Origin: DATMER01 sp963741305
GTDB taxonomy: Bacteria; Acidobacteriota; Thermoanaerobaculia; Multivoradales; UBA5704
Direction of reading: 5' to 3'
DNA: 64,000 nucleotides
Assembly (NCBI GenBank): GCA_963741305.1
Contig: CAVUHL010000007.1
Coordinates: forward strand, 84,782 to 148,781
The notes below the pieces were generated by a model. The model was not told the origin of the DNA, searched no databases, and saw only the letters and a list, made by a program, of their open reading frames with translations. Positions 10,815 to 19,639 of this stretch are shown piece after piece; position 1 is the first letter of the stretch, and every line of letters begins with the position of its first letter. A program made the translations under genes and the position numbers.

Positions 10815-11170
10815 GTTGGAAGTGGATCAAGCTCGCCGCCGCGGAGGACCACATGATGGCCGTCCCCGGGCGCGTGAGGATCAGCGCGCCCTCGGCGGCG
10901 AGGCCCAGCACGAGATGCCCGTCGAGGCCGCGAGCGTGAGTCTCGCCAAGGGAAGGCCCTGGGATAGGGAGTGAGGCCCAGAGCCACGGTCGCAGTCTCG
11001 TCGAGGAGCAGCCAGACGGTGGCGCTGAAGAGGGCGCCCAGAGCGAGGTCGCGGCCGAGCCCGTGGCCCCCCAGGCGGCGGCGCACCAGAGCGTAGACGG
11101 CGCTCAATCCTACGCCCGCGGTCCAGTGGATCGCCGATCCGAGCGTCTTCCTCTCTTTCTCCGAGAGCTG
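10800..11170 (-). pseudogene. DUF1440 (YagU-like) membrane protein fragment
   Basis: On the minus strand, starting near the ATG at about 11168, the sequence reads a Ser-Ala-Ile-His-Trp segment, a TM helix, Arg-Arg-Arg-Leu-Gly-Gly, a second TM and a Leu-Gly-Leu-Thr-Pro-Tyr-Pro motif, the order expected for DUF1440 inner-membrane proteins. One frame change near 10950 is needed to continue into a His-Leu-Val-Leu-Gly-Leu-Ala-Ala-Glu segment. The N-terminal part of the family is not readable, so this is a partial or broken gene. It lies tail-to-tail with the WD40 gene. Family assignment is from pattern memory only. Confidence 0.4.
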
Positions 11171-11426
11171 CGGCCCAAGGAGGGTCTGCTCCATCGTCGC
11201 GCGAGACCACCTCGCCGTCGCGGAGGACCACGGGAGAGCCGCCCTCGAGGCGGCTGAGGATCTGCAGCAGAGGCCAGAGGAGGTCTCAGTTGTCATCGGG
11301 GTGCGCACTGTCCGCGTAGCTTAGAAAAGCGGCTGCAGATCAATGCTTTATTCTATGTTGTCGAGGACGACCGGGGCGAGAGGCTCTCACTTCAGGCTTT
11401 GGAGCATTCAGGGTAGACTTATCTCG

Positions 11427-13178
11427 ATGCCCATGAATACCATCTCGCCACCCGACTTGGAGATGCGGGTCAAGGCGGACACGAGCTTTGGTCAGACCCG
11501 GTTGAACGTCACCCTTCATTCTCCGGCCGGAGTGGCTCCGTTTACCCATCAGGAGATCGCCGGTCCCGTCCTCCAAGCCAGCCCAATGCAACTCCAGCAA
11601 AGCCTTCTCCAACAGATTGAGGGGTGGGGAGCTGGTGTCGATCTTGGAGGAGCACTCATCCTGAGGGACGAGGTGGACCGCAAGCTCACAGGACTCGGTC
11701 GTGACCTCTGGCGACAACTGTTTACGGGAGATATGCGCCAGGCCTATCGGCGCTTCCGTTCCTCCGTACGTTCTCTGCTAATCATATCGGATGAGCCTTG
11801 GATTCCCTGGGAAATGGTGAAGCCCTTCGACGACGAAGGAGAACCCCTCGACGATCCGTTCTTTGCAGAACGTTTTGAGCTCACTCGCTGGCTGACTGGC
11901 AACCGTCCCCTTCCGGGGGATATCAACGTCCACGCTCTTGCTTGCATCACAGGAACCGGTCACCTGCCGCTGGCGTCCCAGGAGAAGGACCTCGTCACTC
12001 GGCTGACCCGGCAAGGAAAGGGAGTCCGAGATGAGACTCCCGCCGTTTCGAGCGTGAACGCTCTTATAGAGCTTCTTGAAAAAGGGGGCCTCGGGCTTCT
12101 TCACTTCGCCCTGCACGGTACCTTCGATCCCGCGATGCCGAACGAAGCTGGGCTTCCACTCGCCGATGGCTCGGTCTTTCGGCCCTCCGATCTCCATGGT
12201 CCTGCCCAGACACAGATCAGCCAAGACAGGCCTATGGTTGTCCTGAACGCGTGTAGCTCCGGCCGACAGGCGTGGACATGGACCGAGTTGGGCGGCTGGG
12301 CCGACCGCTGGGTCCGTATCTGCGGCTGCGGTGCTTTTCATTGGCCCTCTTTGGAAAGTCCGCGACTCCACGGCATTCGCGTTCGCCCGCGGTTTCTACG
12401 ATGCCCTGGTCCGCGGAGAGGTTTTGGGGAAAGCCGCTCAGGAACCCGCCGTGCGGCGCAGGAGTCGTCCCTCGGAAACCCAAGCTGGCTGGCCTACACG
12501 GTCTACGGCCACCCCAACGCTCGATTGTTGCTCGGAGATGAGAAGCTAGGAGTGGAGATTGCGGAGAAACCAAAATCCGCGCCAGTAAACCAGGAGGAAT
12601 CTTATAACAGCCCCTTGAAACGCGAGACCTTCGAACAATTCGTCTCCGATATTTCACGAGCACGACTGGAAATAGATCCGTCGCCTCCCGTAGATCCGGT
12701 CAGTCAGCTCTCACCTCCGCAGCCAGCGGCAACGGTGGCGACATCAACCAACCTTCGCGTCAAGAAAAAATTCTCTGATCAGGACCGAGACAAATTCGTC
12801 GAAGATGCCTTCGAATTCATTGCATCGTTCTTCCAGAGCTCTCTCGGCCAACTCGAGCAACAGAATGCTGTTGTCGGAACACGCTTCCACTGCATCGACA
12901 GTGACCATTTCAAGGCAGCAGTCTACGTCCAGGGAGAGAAGAAGAGCTCTTGTCGCATCTGGCTGGACAAGGGCCGCATGGGCGACATCGCCTATTTCGG
13001 GAACGATTCTGGGGACGACCACAGCTACCACGAAGCCCTGAGAGCGGAGGACGATGGATACACCATGTGGCTCCGGCCGTCTGGTCTGCAGATCTTCAAC
13101 TCAGCGGGGCGGGAAAAACTATCCTTTCAGGAAGCTTCGGAATACTTCTGGTCTATGCTTCTCAAACGATTGCAGTAG
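11427..13178 (+). CDS. CHAT-domain (caspase-like) protease with a novel C-terminal domain
   Basis: About 583 residues from ATG 11427; a second ATG lies six bases later. Residues 1-110 form a beta-rich N-terminal region, then Trp-Ile-Pro-Trp-Glu-Met precedes the CHAT domain. The catalytic pair is visible: His about residue 230 in His-Phe-Ala-Leu-His-Gly, and Cys about residue 275 in Leu-Asn-Ala-Cys-Ser-Ser-Gly. Two compensating indels near 12310 and 12470 hide the Phe-Ile-Gly-Pro-Leu-Trp and Phe-Ala-Arg-Gly-Phe-Tyr segment, which is readable in another frame; the frame then returns at Trp-Leu-Ala-Tyr-Thr-Val-Tyr-Gly-His-Pro-Asn-Ala-Arg. After a Pro/Ser linker, a C-terminal domain of about 160 residues (from Phe-Ser-Asp-Gln-Asp) matches nothing I recognise. 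CHAT proteases are effectors in several bacterial conflict systems. Confidence 0.75.
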   Translation: MPMNTISPPDLEMRVKADTSFGQTRLNVTLHSPAGVAPFTHQEIAGPVLQASPMQLQQSLLQQIEGWGAGVDLGGALILRDEVDRKLTGLGRDLWRQLFTGDMRQAYRRFRSSVRSLLIISDEPWIPWEMVKPFDDEGEPLDDPFFAERFELTRWLTGNRPLPGDINVHALACITGTGHLPLASQEKDLVTRLTRQGKGVRDETPAVSSVNALIELLEKGGLGLLHFALHGTFDPAMPNEAGLPLADGSVFRPSDLHGPAQTQISQDRPMVVLNACSSGRQAWTWTELGGWADRWVRICGCGAFHWPSLESPRLHGIRVRPRFLRCPGPRRGFGESRSGTRRAAQESSLGNPSWLAYTVYGHPNARLLLGDEKLGVEIAEKPKSAPVNQEESYNSPLKRETFEQFVSDISRARLEIDPSPPVDPVSQLSPPQPAATVATSTNLRVKKKFSDQDRDKFVEDAFEFIASFFQSSLGQLEQQNAVVGTRFHCIDSDHFKAAVYVQGEKKSSCRIWLDKGRMGDIAYFGNDSGDDHSYHEALRAEDDGYTMWLRPSGLQIFNSAGREKLSFQEASEYFWSMLLKRLQ

Positions 13179-13196
13179 GCCTTGCTCATCCAATCA

Positions 13197-13900
13197 TCAA
13201 CCCACCGCGGCTTCCCTCTCCACCACCGCAGGCAGCACCACCCGCGTATTCGGGTGAGCATAGACGCTGTAGGCCAGCCAGGTGGGATTGGAAGGCGAAG
13301 CCTCGCGGACGACCCGCCGTGCGTTTTGGGCGGCTTCGCCAATCGATTTTCCCTGGTCCAACTCGTCCTAGAAAGTCTGGGCCATCAGGCTGGCCATGCG
13401 GGTGCCCACGACCCAGAGAGGTCCGATTAACGAGCTGCAACGGCATTGCTCGACCCAGGCGGACACCCAGCCGCCGAGTTGAGTCAGCTCCCAGCCTTGC
13501 CGGCCAGCGTGGCAGGCGTTGAGGAAGACCATGGGCCGGTCGGCACGCAGGCGGGTCTGCCTCCGGCCGTACAGGTCTTCGGCCCGCACGGTCTGGTGGG
13601 AGAGTAGGAGACCGGCTTCGCCGATGCGGTCCGGATCCGCTTCGCCGTGGGTTGCGAAATGGAAAAGTTGGTGGCCGCCAGCGTCGAGAAGAGCGGTGAC
13701 GGCATCGCGCGTCGCCGGCCTCGGGACTGTGGACCACGAAGCTGGGCCGGGTCTCGGCAAGAACGGCAAAGTAGCTCCTCTCTCCCGGAGCGCCGGCAGG
13801 TCTGGCCGCTGAAGAACAGCCGGTAATTGCGGTGGCGCAGGGCCCGTAGCATGAAGCCGACCCCGCCGGCGGGCGGGGAGGCGGCGGACGCGGGCTTCAT
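13197..13900 (-). pseudogene. Broken CHAT-domain gene with a foreign MFS-like 5' end
   Basis: On the minus strand a CHAT core is clear: His-Phe-Ala-Thr-His-Gly near 13650 and Phe-Leu-Asn-Ala-Cys-His-Ala-Gly near 13520, then Leu-Ile-Gly-Pro-Leu-Trp, and after one frame change near 13375 a Trp-Leu-Ala-Tyr-Ser-Val-Tyr-Ala-His-Pro-Asn-Thr segment with a stop at 13197. The 5' end (13900 to about 13810) instead reads Leu-Arg-Ala-Leu-Arg-His-Arg-Asn-Tyr-Arg-Leu-Phe-Phe-Ser-Gly-Gln, a hallmark of the first helix of MFS exporters. The CHAT domain begins in mid-fold after another frame change near 13750. This is a rearranged, probably dead gene. It converges on the intact CHAT gene, with 18 bases between stops. 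Confidence 0.65.
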
Positions 13901-14058
13901 CGGGTCAGGGCTCCCTCGTTCATGGCGGGAGCGTATTGCAAAGGAGATGCAGCCTCCCGGAAGGCGCTGGCATCCCTGTTGCTCCCAAAAGATCGTGGAC
14001 TCCGGAGGAGGCCCGCCAAGGTCCTCTCCGGGAAGACGTACTCAAAGGAGGTTGCATC

Positions 14059-14619
14059 ATGGAGCAGCAGTTGAAAGCAAAGAAAGTGGCCATTCTGGTG
14101 GCAGACGGCTTCGAGCAAGTCGAGCTGACTGAGCCCAGGAAGGCTCTCGATGACGCTGGGGCGAAGACGCAGGTCGTCTCGCCGTCCAAGGGCAAGGTGA
14201 AGGGTTGGAAGCACACGCAGTGGGGGGACGAGCTGCCGGTCGACGTGCCGCTCTCCGAGGCGAAGGCCGGCGACTTCGACGCCCTGCTCCTGCCCGGAGG
14301 CGTGATGAATCCCGACCATCTGCGCCGGCTTCCCGAGGTGCAGAGGTTCGTGAAGGCGTTCTTCGACGCCGGCAAGCCGGTGGCCGCCATCTGCCATGGC
14401 CCCTGGACGCTGATCGACGCTGGGGTGGTGCGCGGCCGGCGGATGACCTCCTACGAGACCATCCAGACCGACCTCAAGAACGCGGGCGCCGAGTGGATGG
14501 ACCGTGAGGTGGTCGTGGACGGCAACCTGGTCACTAGCCGCAAGCCGGACGACATTCCTGCCTTCAACAAGGCCATGTTGGAGCTTTTCGCCAACGCCGA
14601 GGTGCCGGCGGGAGCATAG
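14059..14619 (+). CDS. DJ-1/PfpI family protein (type 1 glutamine amidotransferase-like)
   Basis: A 186-residue cytosolic protein with a strong ribosome site (AAAGGAGG at 14044-14051) seven bases before the ATG. The DJ-1/PfpI fold is evident: Val-Ala-Ile-Leu-Val-Ala-Asp-Gly-Phe-Glu at the N-terminus (the conserved Glu), Leu-Leu-Pro-Gly-Gly at about residue 80, and the nucleophile elbow Ala-Ile-Cys-His-Gly-Pro-Trp near residue 113 with the catalytic Cys followed by His. Length equals the family's usual 170-190 residues. Members act as glyoxalase/deglycase-like or stress proteins; the exact substrate cannot be read. It stands alone between the CHAT remnant and a convergent lipoprotein gene. Confidence 0.9.
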   Translation: MEQQLKAKKVAILVADGFEQVELTEPRKALDDAGAKTQVVSPSKGKVKGWKHTQWGDELPVDVPLSEAKAGDFDALLLPGGVMNPDHLRRLPEVQRFVKAFFDAGKPVAAICHGPWTLIDAGVVRGRRMTSYETIQTDLKNAGAEWMDREVVVDGNLVTSRKPDDIPAFNKAMLELFANAEVPAGA

Positions 14620-14722
14620 ATCGCTACAGGTAGAGCCTACGCCGCCATCCGGTCCGCTACCCGATCCGCCGTCTGCAGCGCGCCTTCGGCGGCGAGGCTC
14701 AGCCTCCGATCCGGCTCCGCGC

Positions 14723-15295
14723 TTACGGCAACTTCTTGGCCATCTCCAAGTGCATCTGAATGATGGGAAGCGAGCGCGTCGCCCATGCTTTCAGGTCCGG
14801 GTTCTGCGCGTTTTTGGAGGCATTCTCGAAGAGCTGCACCGCCTGCTGGTGGCCTTGGACCATGTCCTGGCTGTAGGGCTGGTCGAATTCGCTCCCGCTC
14901 TTCGCGGCCAGCTCGTCCAGCATCGCCTGGTTCTCGGGGCCGATGTCGGCTGGAAACGTGAAGCCGTTGCTCGCAGCAATCGTTTTCAGCTCGTCGCCGA
15001 GCTCGGTGTGTTGCGTGACCATGAGAGCACCGAATTTCTTGACGTCGGCATCCGACGACTTCGTTTCCGCGAGCTGGCCGGCTTTCACCTCGGTCCCGCC
15101 GGCCTGACCGGCCGCCGTAACGAACTCCTGATCCGCTGAGACCGGGCTGGTGGTGCTGCTTGCCGGCGCCTCCTCGGCAGAGGAAGTGGCGGTCGTCGGA
15201 GCGGCTGTGTCGTCTACCGCCTGTTCCTTCTGGCAGGCTGCGAGAAAGCAGAGGACTGTGCACGCTGCAAGGAGGGCGAGGAAACTCAGCTTCAT
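14723..15295 (-). CDS. DUF4142 lipoprotein
   Basis: 190 residues, start ATG at 15293-15295 with AAGGAGA upstream on the minus strand. The N-terminus is a lipoprotein signal ending in Leu-Ala-Ala-Cys. A Thr/Ala/Ser linker of about 30 residues follows, then a helical DUF4142 domain beginning Asp-Gln-Glu-Phe-Val-Thr-Ala-Ala and containing two His-rich helices (Thr-Gln-His-Thr-Glu-Leu; Gly-His-Gln-Gln-Ala-Val). The fold is a four-helix, ferritin-like bundle and is found in periplasmic proteins of unknown role. Convergent with the DJ-1 gene; upstream DNA is unusually AT-rich. Confidence 0.85.
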   Translation of the reverse strand: MKLSFLALLAACTVLCFLAACQKEQAVDDTAAPTTATSSAEEAPASSTTSPVSADQEFVTAAGQAGGTEVKAGQLAETKSSDADVKKFGALMVTQHTELGDELKTIAASNGFTFPADIGPENQAMLDELAAKSGSEFDQPYSQDMVQGHQQAVQLFENASKNAQNPDLKAWATRSLPIIQMHLEMAKKLP

Positions 15296-15349
15296 GGAAG
15301 GTGTCTCCTTTTGGCAGTTGCCCATTAAGGGCATGAAAGCTAGCACCTT

Positions 15350-15400
15350 TGTTGATCGATGTCCACTGTTTTTTCTAAATATAAAATTATCTCTATAAGC
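15350..15400 (-). promoter_or_regulatory. AT-rich upstream region of the DUF4142 gene
   Basis: About 45 bases that are roughly three-quarters A+T in a region otherwise above 60% G+C, placed 55-105 bases upstream of the lipoprotein start. Several TATAAT-like hexamers are present but no convincing spaced -35/-10 pair, so only a probable promoter region is called. Confidence 0.35.
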
Positions 15401-15554
15401 CGGGTGGGCGCCGCGCCCGCGCCTCCTCTTCCTTGCGCTAGATGATTCCCGGGCCGGTTCCGTATACAGCGCCAGCTTGACTGATGGGCAGTAACCCGTC
15501 GGCGCCAGGGAGGCGCCGTTCGGTTTTCCCGCAGGGGAAGAAAGGAGCACCAAG

Positions 15555-15983
15555 ATGGCACGCATACCGTTGTACATGAACCGGGTCGCAGGCTGGGAGC
15601 GAGTCACCACAGCCATCGCGGCGAACGCCGCCGAGCTCTCGCACCTGGAGGGCCATCGGGCCCAGCTCGATCAGTTCCTCGAGCAGTTCCGGGGCCTGGG
15701 CGCTCAGCAGATTGCACTGACGGCGAGCAAGCAGGAGACGAGCCGGACGATGCAGGAGCTGTTCCGCGCGGCGGAGACCCTCGTGGACTTCCTGCGCACC
15801 GGAGTGCGCCAGCACTACGGGCTGAGCAGCGAAAAGCTGATCGAGTTCGGTCTGCAGCCGAACCGCAGACAGACCCGGACCACGGCGCCGCCCGAGCCGA
15901 CAGGCCCGGAGTCACCCACGCCGCCAAACTCGGAGTCGACCGCGCCCGCGGGCTCGATCTCCACTCCTGACACCCCGAAGTAG
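15555..15983 (+). CDS. Small hypothetical protein with helical N-terminus and Pro/Thr tail
   Basis: 142 residues, ATG 15555 preceded by GAAAGGAG at 15539-15546. Residues 1-100 are predicted helical, with a Gln/Glu/Leu-rich amphipathic pattern and no Cys. Residues 103-142 are a Pro/Thr/Glu/Ser-rich, likely disordered tail. No signal peptide or TM segment. I do not recognise the family. The first 21-bp repeat array begins about 110 bases downstream of the stop. Confidence 0.6.
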   Translation: MARIPLYMNRVAGWERVTTAIAANAAELSHLEGHRAQLDQFLEQFRGLGAQQIALTASKQETSRTMQELFRAAETLVDFLRTGVRQHYGLSSEKLIEFGLQPNRRQTRTTAPPEPTGPESPTPPNSESTAPAGSISTPDTPK

Positions 15984-16095
15984 CCTCTCCCCCAGGGGGC
16001 GTGCTTGCCGCCCGCCCCCTTCTTTCCCTTCCCTGCAACCCCAGCGATTCCAGCGCGCCACCAAGGAGCCAAGGCAGGCCAGGATCCGTTCGGTC

Positions 16096-16390
16096 GCGGC
16101 CGAAACGGATTCCAGCGGGCTCGGCGCCATTTTGGCGCGGCCTAAATGGATTCCAGCGCGGTCCGGGGCATTCTCATCGCGCTCGCCAGCATTCTGGCGC
16201 GACCGAAATGATTCCCAACGCGTTCCAGGTCATTCTCAACGCGCCCAACGGGATTCTGGCGTGACCGAGATGACTTCCAACGCGCTCGCCGGCATTCTGG
16301 CGTGGCCGAAATGGATTCGAGCGCGTTCCGGGGCATTCTCATCGCTGCTCGCCAGCATTCTGGCGCGGGCCGAAATGATTCCCGCACGCC
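16096..16390. repeat. Tandem array 1: about 14 units of 20-22 bp
   Basis: Degenerate tandem repeat with a 21-bp period (units of 20, 21 and 22 bases). Most units begin ATTC, followed at a fixed distance by CGCG, then a C/G-rich segment before the next ATTC. Adjacent halves form inverted pairs such as CGCCAG-CATT-CTGGCG. No spacers separate units, so it is not CRISPR. It fills the interval between the 15555 gene and the 3' end of the Uma2 gene. Arrays 2 (41476) and 3 (54417) share the period but not the sequence. Confidence 0.8.
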
Positions 16391-16401
16391 TTGGACGGGA
16401 C

Positions 16402-17177
16402 TCAAGACGGAGTTTGGCGCCTCAGGCGTGCCAGCTCCTCTTCCAGAGCTTGAACTTTCTCATGGGCTTGTTGGAGGGCCTTCTCGGCTTGGCGTCGTGC
16501 CTTCTCCGCCAGGCGCCGTGCCTTCGCCTCAGCGGCGGCGTTCTTTTCGGCCTGACGGACGTTCTCCTCCGCCAGCCGCCGCGCCTGCGCTTCCTCTTCC
16601 TTACGGAGCAGAGGAGTGCCCGTGACCGCATCCGTCAGACGAAGTTGAGACACGTCGGGTCGAAAGACCACACCCGTGGCCTGACTCAGCAGAGAGCCAT
16701 CGGACCGCGGCCGGATCGGGCGATACTTGCCTTCCACGAGGCGGAAACCCTGCAGCCTGGGGCTCAGGTACTCGCCCAGAGGATCGAACCGGAAGTACTC
16801 GTCGACTCCAAGATATTCGTAAATGCCCTTCTTGTCCCCGTCCTCGCTGTGTGTGCTCTCCGAGGTCGTCTCCATCACGAAGCAGGGCGCCTGGCCCTCT
16901 CCCACAGAAGATACTTCCGGCGCCGACGGTTGCCTGGCAGCAGCTTCGGTACTCCTTTGACCACAAAGCCATCCGGCGCCACCACGGCGCGGGGATCTCC
17001 TCGCCGGTAGTACAGAAAGAGGTTCGCACCTACGAAGACGTCGGGCTCGTCCTGGAACCGGTCTTTCAGGGCTTGCCACACATAGACCAACTCTTCGAGG
17101 TGGAGCTCGGTTTCCGCCATTGGCGCGCCGTCGGACTCGGGATAGTAGGTTTCTTCCTCAAGAGGGATCGCAGTCAT
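16402..17177 (-). CDS. Uma2-family (DUF820) restriction-endonuclease-fold protein
   Basis: Start chosen at ATG 17175-17177 because AAAGGA lies at the right distance, whereas the ATG nine bases upstream touches it. The N-terminal half reads Glu-Thr-x-Leu-His-x-Glu-Leu-Val-Tyr-x-Val-Trp-Gln-Ala-Leu and Val-Ala-Pro-Asp-Gly-Phe-Val-Val. After one frame change near 16910 it continues Ala-Pro-Cys-Phe-Val-Met-Glu-Thr-Thr-Ser-Glu-Ser-Thr, the PD-(D/E)XK-like core of Uma2 proteins, then Lys-x-x-x-Tyr-x-x-x-Gly-Val-x-Glu-Tyr. The last 60 residues are a Glu/Ala/Arg coiled coil, common in this family. The cellular role is unknown. Array 1 begins 12 bases after its stop. Confidence 0.8.
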
Positions 17178-17225
17178 GCGTGCCATCCTTTCCCCCAGGG
17201 TTCCCAGATCAGACCACAGGAACCC

Positions 17226-17248
17226 CCCGGAGCGCAACTTGCTCCGGG
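17226..17248. promoter_or_regulatory. Perfect hairpin between divergent Uma2 and hsdM genes
   Basis: Arms CCCGGAGC and GCTCCGGG with a seven-base loop, lying 49 bases upstream of the Uma2 start and 220 upstream of hsdM. It could be an operator or an attenuator for either gene; no T-run follows, so an intrinsic terminator is unlikely. Confidence 0.4.
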
Positions 17249-17467
17249 AGATTGTACCATGAGCTACGTAGGGGGCGGGCTCCTCTCTTCCGGTTCCGGG
17301 CCTATGCGAAACACCTGGCAGCCGTGGCGAAGCCACTGCCCCGCTCGAGTGGGTGTGGCAAGATAAGCTGCACTTGCTCGCAGGCGAGCGCAGGACCCGG
17401 GCCGGCGCCGGCCCGGACCCCGCTCAGCGCCAGGAGCTTGCCCGACCAGGAAAGGAGAAGCCGGCTT

Positions 17468-19556
17468 TTGAATCACAGCGAGATCGTGAGCTTCCTCTGG
17501 GGCGTCGCCGACCTCATCCGGGACACCTTCAAGCGCGGCAAGTACCAGGACGTCATCCTCCCGCTCACCGTTCTGCGGCGGCTCGACTGCGTCCTCGCCC
17601 CCACCAAGGAGAAAGTCCTCGCCAAGCATGCCCAACTCAAAGGCCAGTTGCAGAATCTGGACCCCCAACTCCGTCGAGCATCCCACTATGCCTTCTACAA
17701 CATCTCCAAGTTTGACTTCGAGAAACTCCTAGGGGATGCGCCCAACCTCAAGGCCAACCTCCGCCGCTACATCGCCGGATTCAGCCTCAACATGCGGGAG
17801 GTTCTGGAGAAGTTCGACTTCGACAACACCATCACCAAACTCGACGAAGCCGGGCTCCTGTTCAAAGTCATGGAGCGCTTCAAGAACGTCGATCTTCATC
17901 CCGGCAAAGTCGACAACCCCACCATGGGGACCATCTTCGAGGAGCTGATCCGGAAGTTCAACGAAGCGCTCAACGAGAACCCCGGCGAGCACTTCACGCC
18001 CCGAGATGTGGTCCACCTCATGGTGGACGTCCTCCTCGCCGGCGATGAGGACCGCCTCCGCAAGCCCCGCGTGACCCTCTCGGTCTGCGATCCCTGCTGC
18101 GGAACGGGCGGCATGCTCACCATCACCAAGGAGCACATCAATGCCGGAGTCCGCCGGAATGGCCGCCCACTTCGCCCTGCGATCAACCCGGAAGCGGACG
18201 TCTTCCTATTCGGCCAGGAGGTGAACCCGGAAACCTTCGCCATCTGCAAGTCCGACCTCTTCATGAAGTCGGAAGACGGCCGGGATGCCGAGAGCATCCT
18301 CTTCGGCAGCACGCTCTCGAACGACCGCCACGCCAAGCGCCAGTTCGATTACCAGATCGCCAATCCCCCCTATGGCAAGGATTGGAAGCGGGACGAGGAT
18401 GAGGTGCGAGCCGAGTCGGAACGCGGAACCGCGGGCCGTTTCGCCCCGGGACTCCCCCGCATCAGCGACGGCCAGCTCCTTTTCCTCCTCCACATGCTGG
18501 CCCACATGAAGGAGCCCGAGGAGGGTGGCTCCCGCGTCGCCATCATCATGAACGGCTCCCCCCTGTTCACCGGCGACGCCGGGAGCGGCGAGAGCGAGAT
18601 TCGCCGCTGGATTCTCGAACACGACCGGCTCGAGGCGCTGATCGCCCTGCCCGAGCAGCTCTTCTACAACACCGGCATCGCCACCTACGTCTGGGTGCTC
18701 ACCAACCGTAAATCTCCCAAGCGCAAGGGCAAGGTTCAGCTCATCGACGCCACTTCGTTCTGGGTCTCCATGCGCAAGAGCCTGGGGGACAAGCGCCGGG
18801 AGATCCCCCATGAGAAGGCCACCGAGATCCTCGCCCTCCTCCGCGCGGGCAAAGAGGGCGAGCACGTCAAGATATTCCCCACCACTCACTTCGGCTTTCG
18901 CAAGATCACCGTCGAGCGGCCGCTCCGCCTCAACTTCCAGGCGAGCCCCGAGCGCATCGCCCGGCTCGCCGAAGAAAAAGGCTTCCTGAACCTCGCGGTC
19001 TCGAAGAAGAAGGGCAACGCCAAGACCAAGGAAGAAGCCGAAGGACGCGCCGAGCAGGAAGCCATCCAGCAATTCGTCGAGACCCTCCCCCACAAGCTCT
19101 ACAAGGATCGCGACGAGTTCGAGAAGGTTCTCGACACCGCTGCCCGCAAGGCCGGAATCGGCCTCGCCGCGCCAGTCCGCAAAGCCATCCTCTCTGCCCT
19201 CTCCGAACGCGATGAGGCCGCGGAGATTTGCCGCGACAAGCATGGCGAGCCCGAGCCCGACTCCGAGCTGCGCGACACCGAAAGCGTGCCGCTCTCCGAG
19301 AGCGTCGAGGTGTTCTTCGAGCGGGAGGTCAAGCCCCACGTCCCCGACGCCTGGATCGACGAAAGCAAGCGGGACGAGAAGGACGGCAAGGTTGGCATCG
19401 TGGGCTACGAGATCAACTTCAACCGCTATTTCTACAAGTACACGCCACCCCGGCCGCTCGAGGAGATCGAGGCCGAAATCCGCAGCCATCGAGAAGGACA
19501 TCGTCCGGATGCTCGCCGAGGTCACCCGATCCACGCCGGACGATCTGATCCCGTGA
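17468..19556 (+). CDS. hsdM: Type I restriction-modification methyltransferase subunit HsdM
   Basis: The start is a TTG at 17468, selected because AAAGGAGAAG ends seven bases before it and because the family N-terminus (His-Ser-Glu-Ile-Val-Ser-Phe-Leu-Trp) begins there. About 696 residues. The helical N-terminal HsdM domain spans roughly 1-150. The AdoMet-binding motif Asp-Pro-Cys-Cys-Gly-Thr-Gly-Gly is near residue 207, and the catalytic Asn-Pro-Pro-Tyr of the N6-adenine family near residue 299. Phe-Thr-Pro-Arg before the first motif is also typical. A single extra base near 19480 shifts the frame just before the terminus; correcting it gives a natural end at 19556. First gene of an hsdM-abiE-hsdS-hsdR locus. 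Confidence 0.93.
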
Positions 19557-19589
19557 GCCTCCCGGCGATCCCAGGGCCCGATGGACCAG

Positions 19590-19621
19590 ACTGTCGGCAC
19601 TTCCTTGTAACTGCCGACAGT
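19590..19621. promoter_or_regulatory. 10-bp inverted repeat upstream of abiEi (probable AbiEi operator)
   Basis: Perfect arms ACTGTCGGCA and TGCCGACAGT separated by 12 bases, 18 bases before the first possible abiEi start and 33 bases after the hsdM stop. Known AbiE operons are autoregulated by AbiEi binding inverted repeats at the promoter, which fits this position. It could alternatively act as an hsdM transcript end, but no T-run follows. Confidence 0.6.
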
Positions 19622-19639
19622 TTCGGCTACCTTGTCCTC

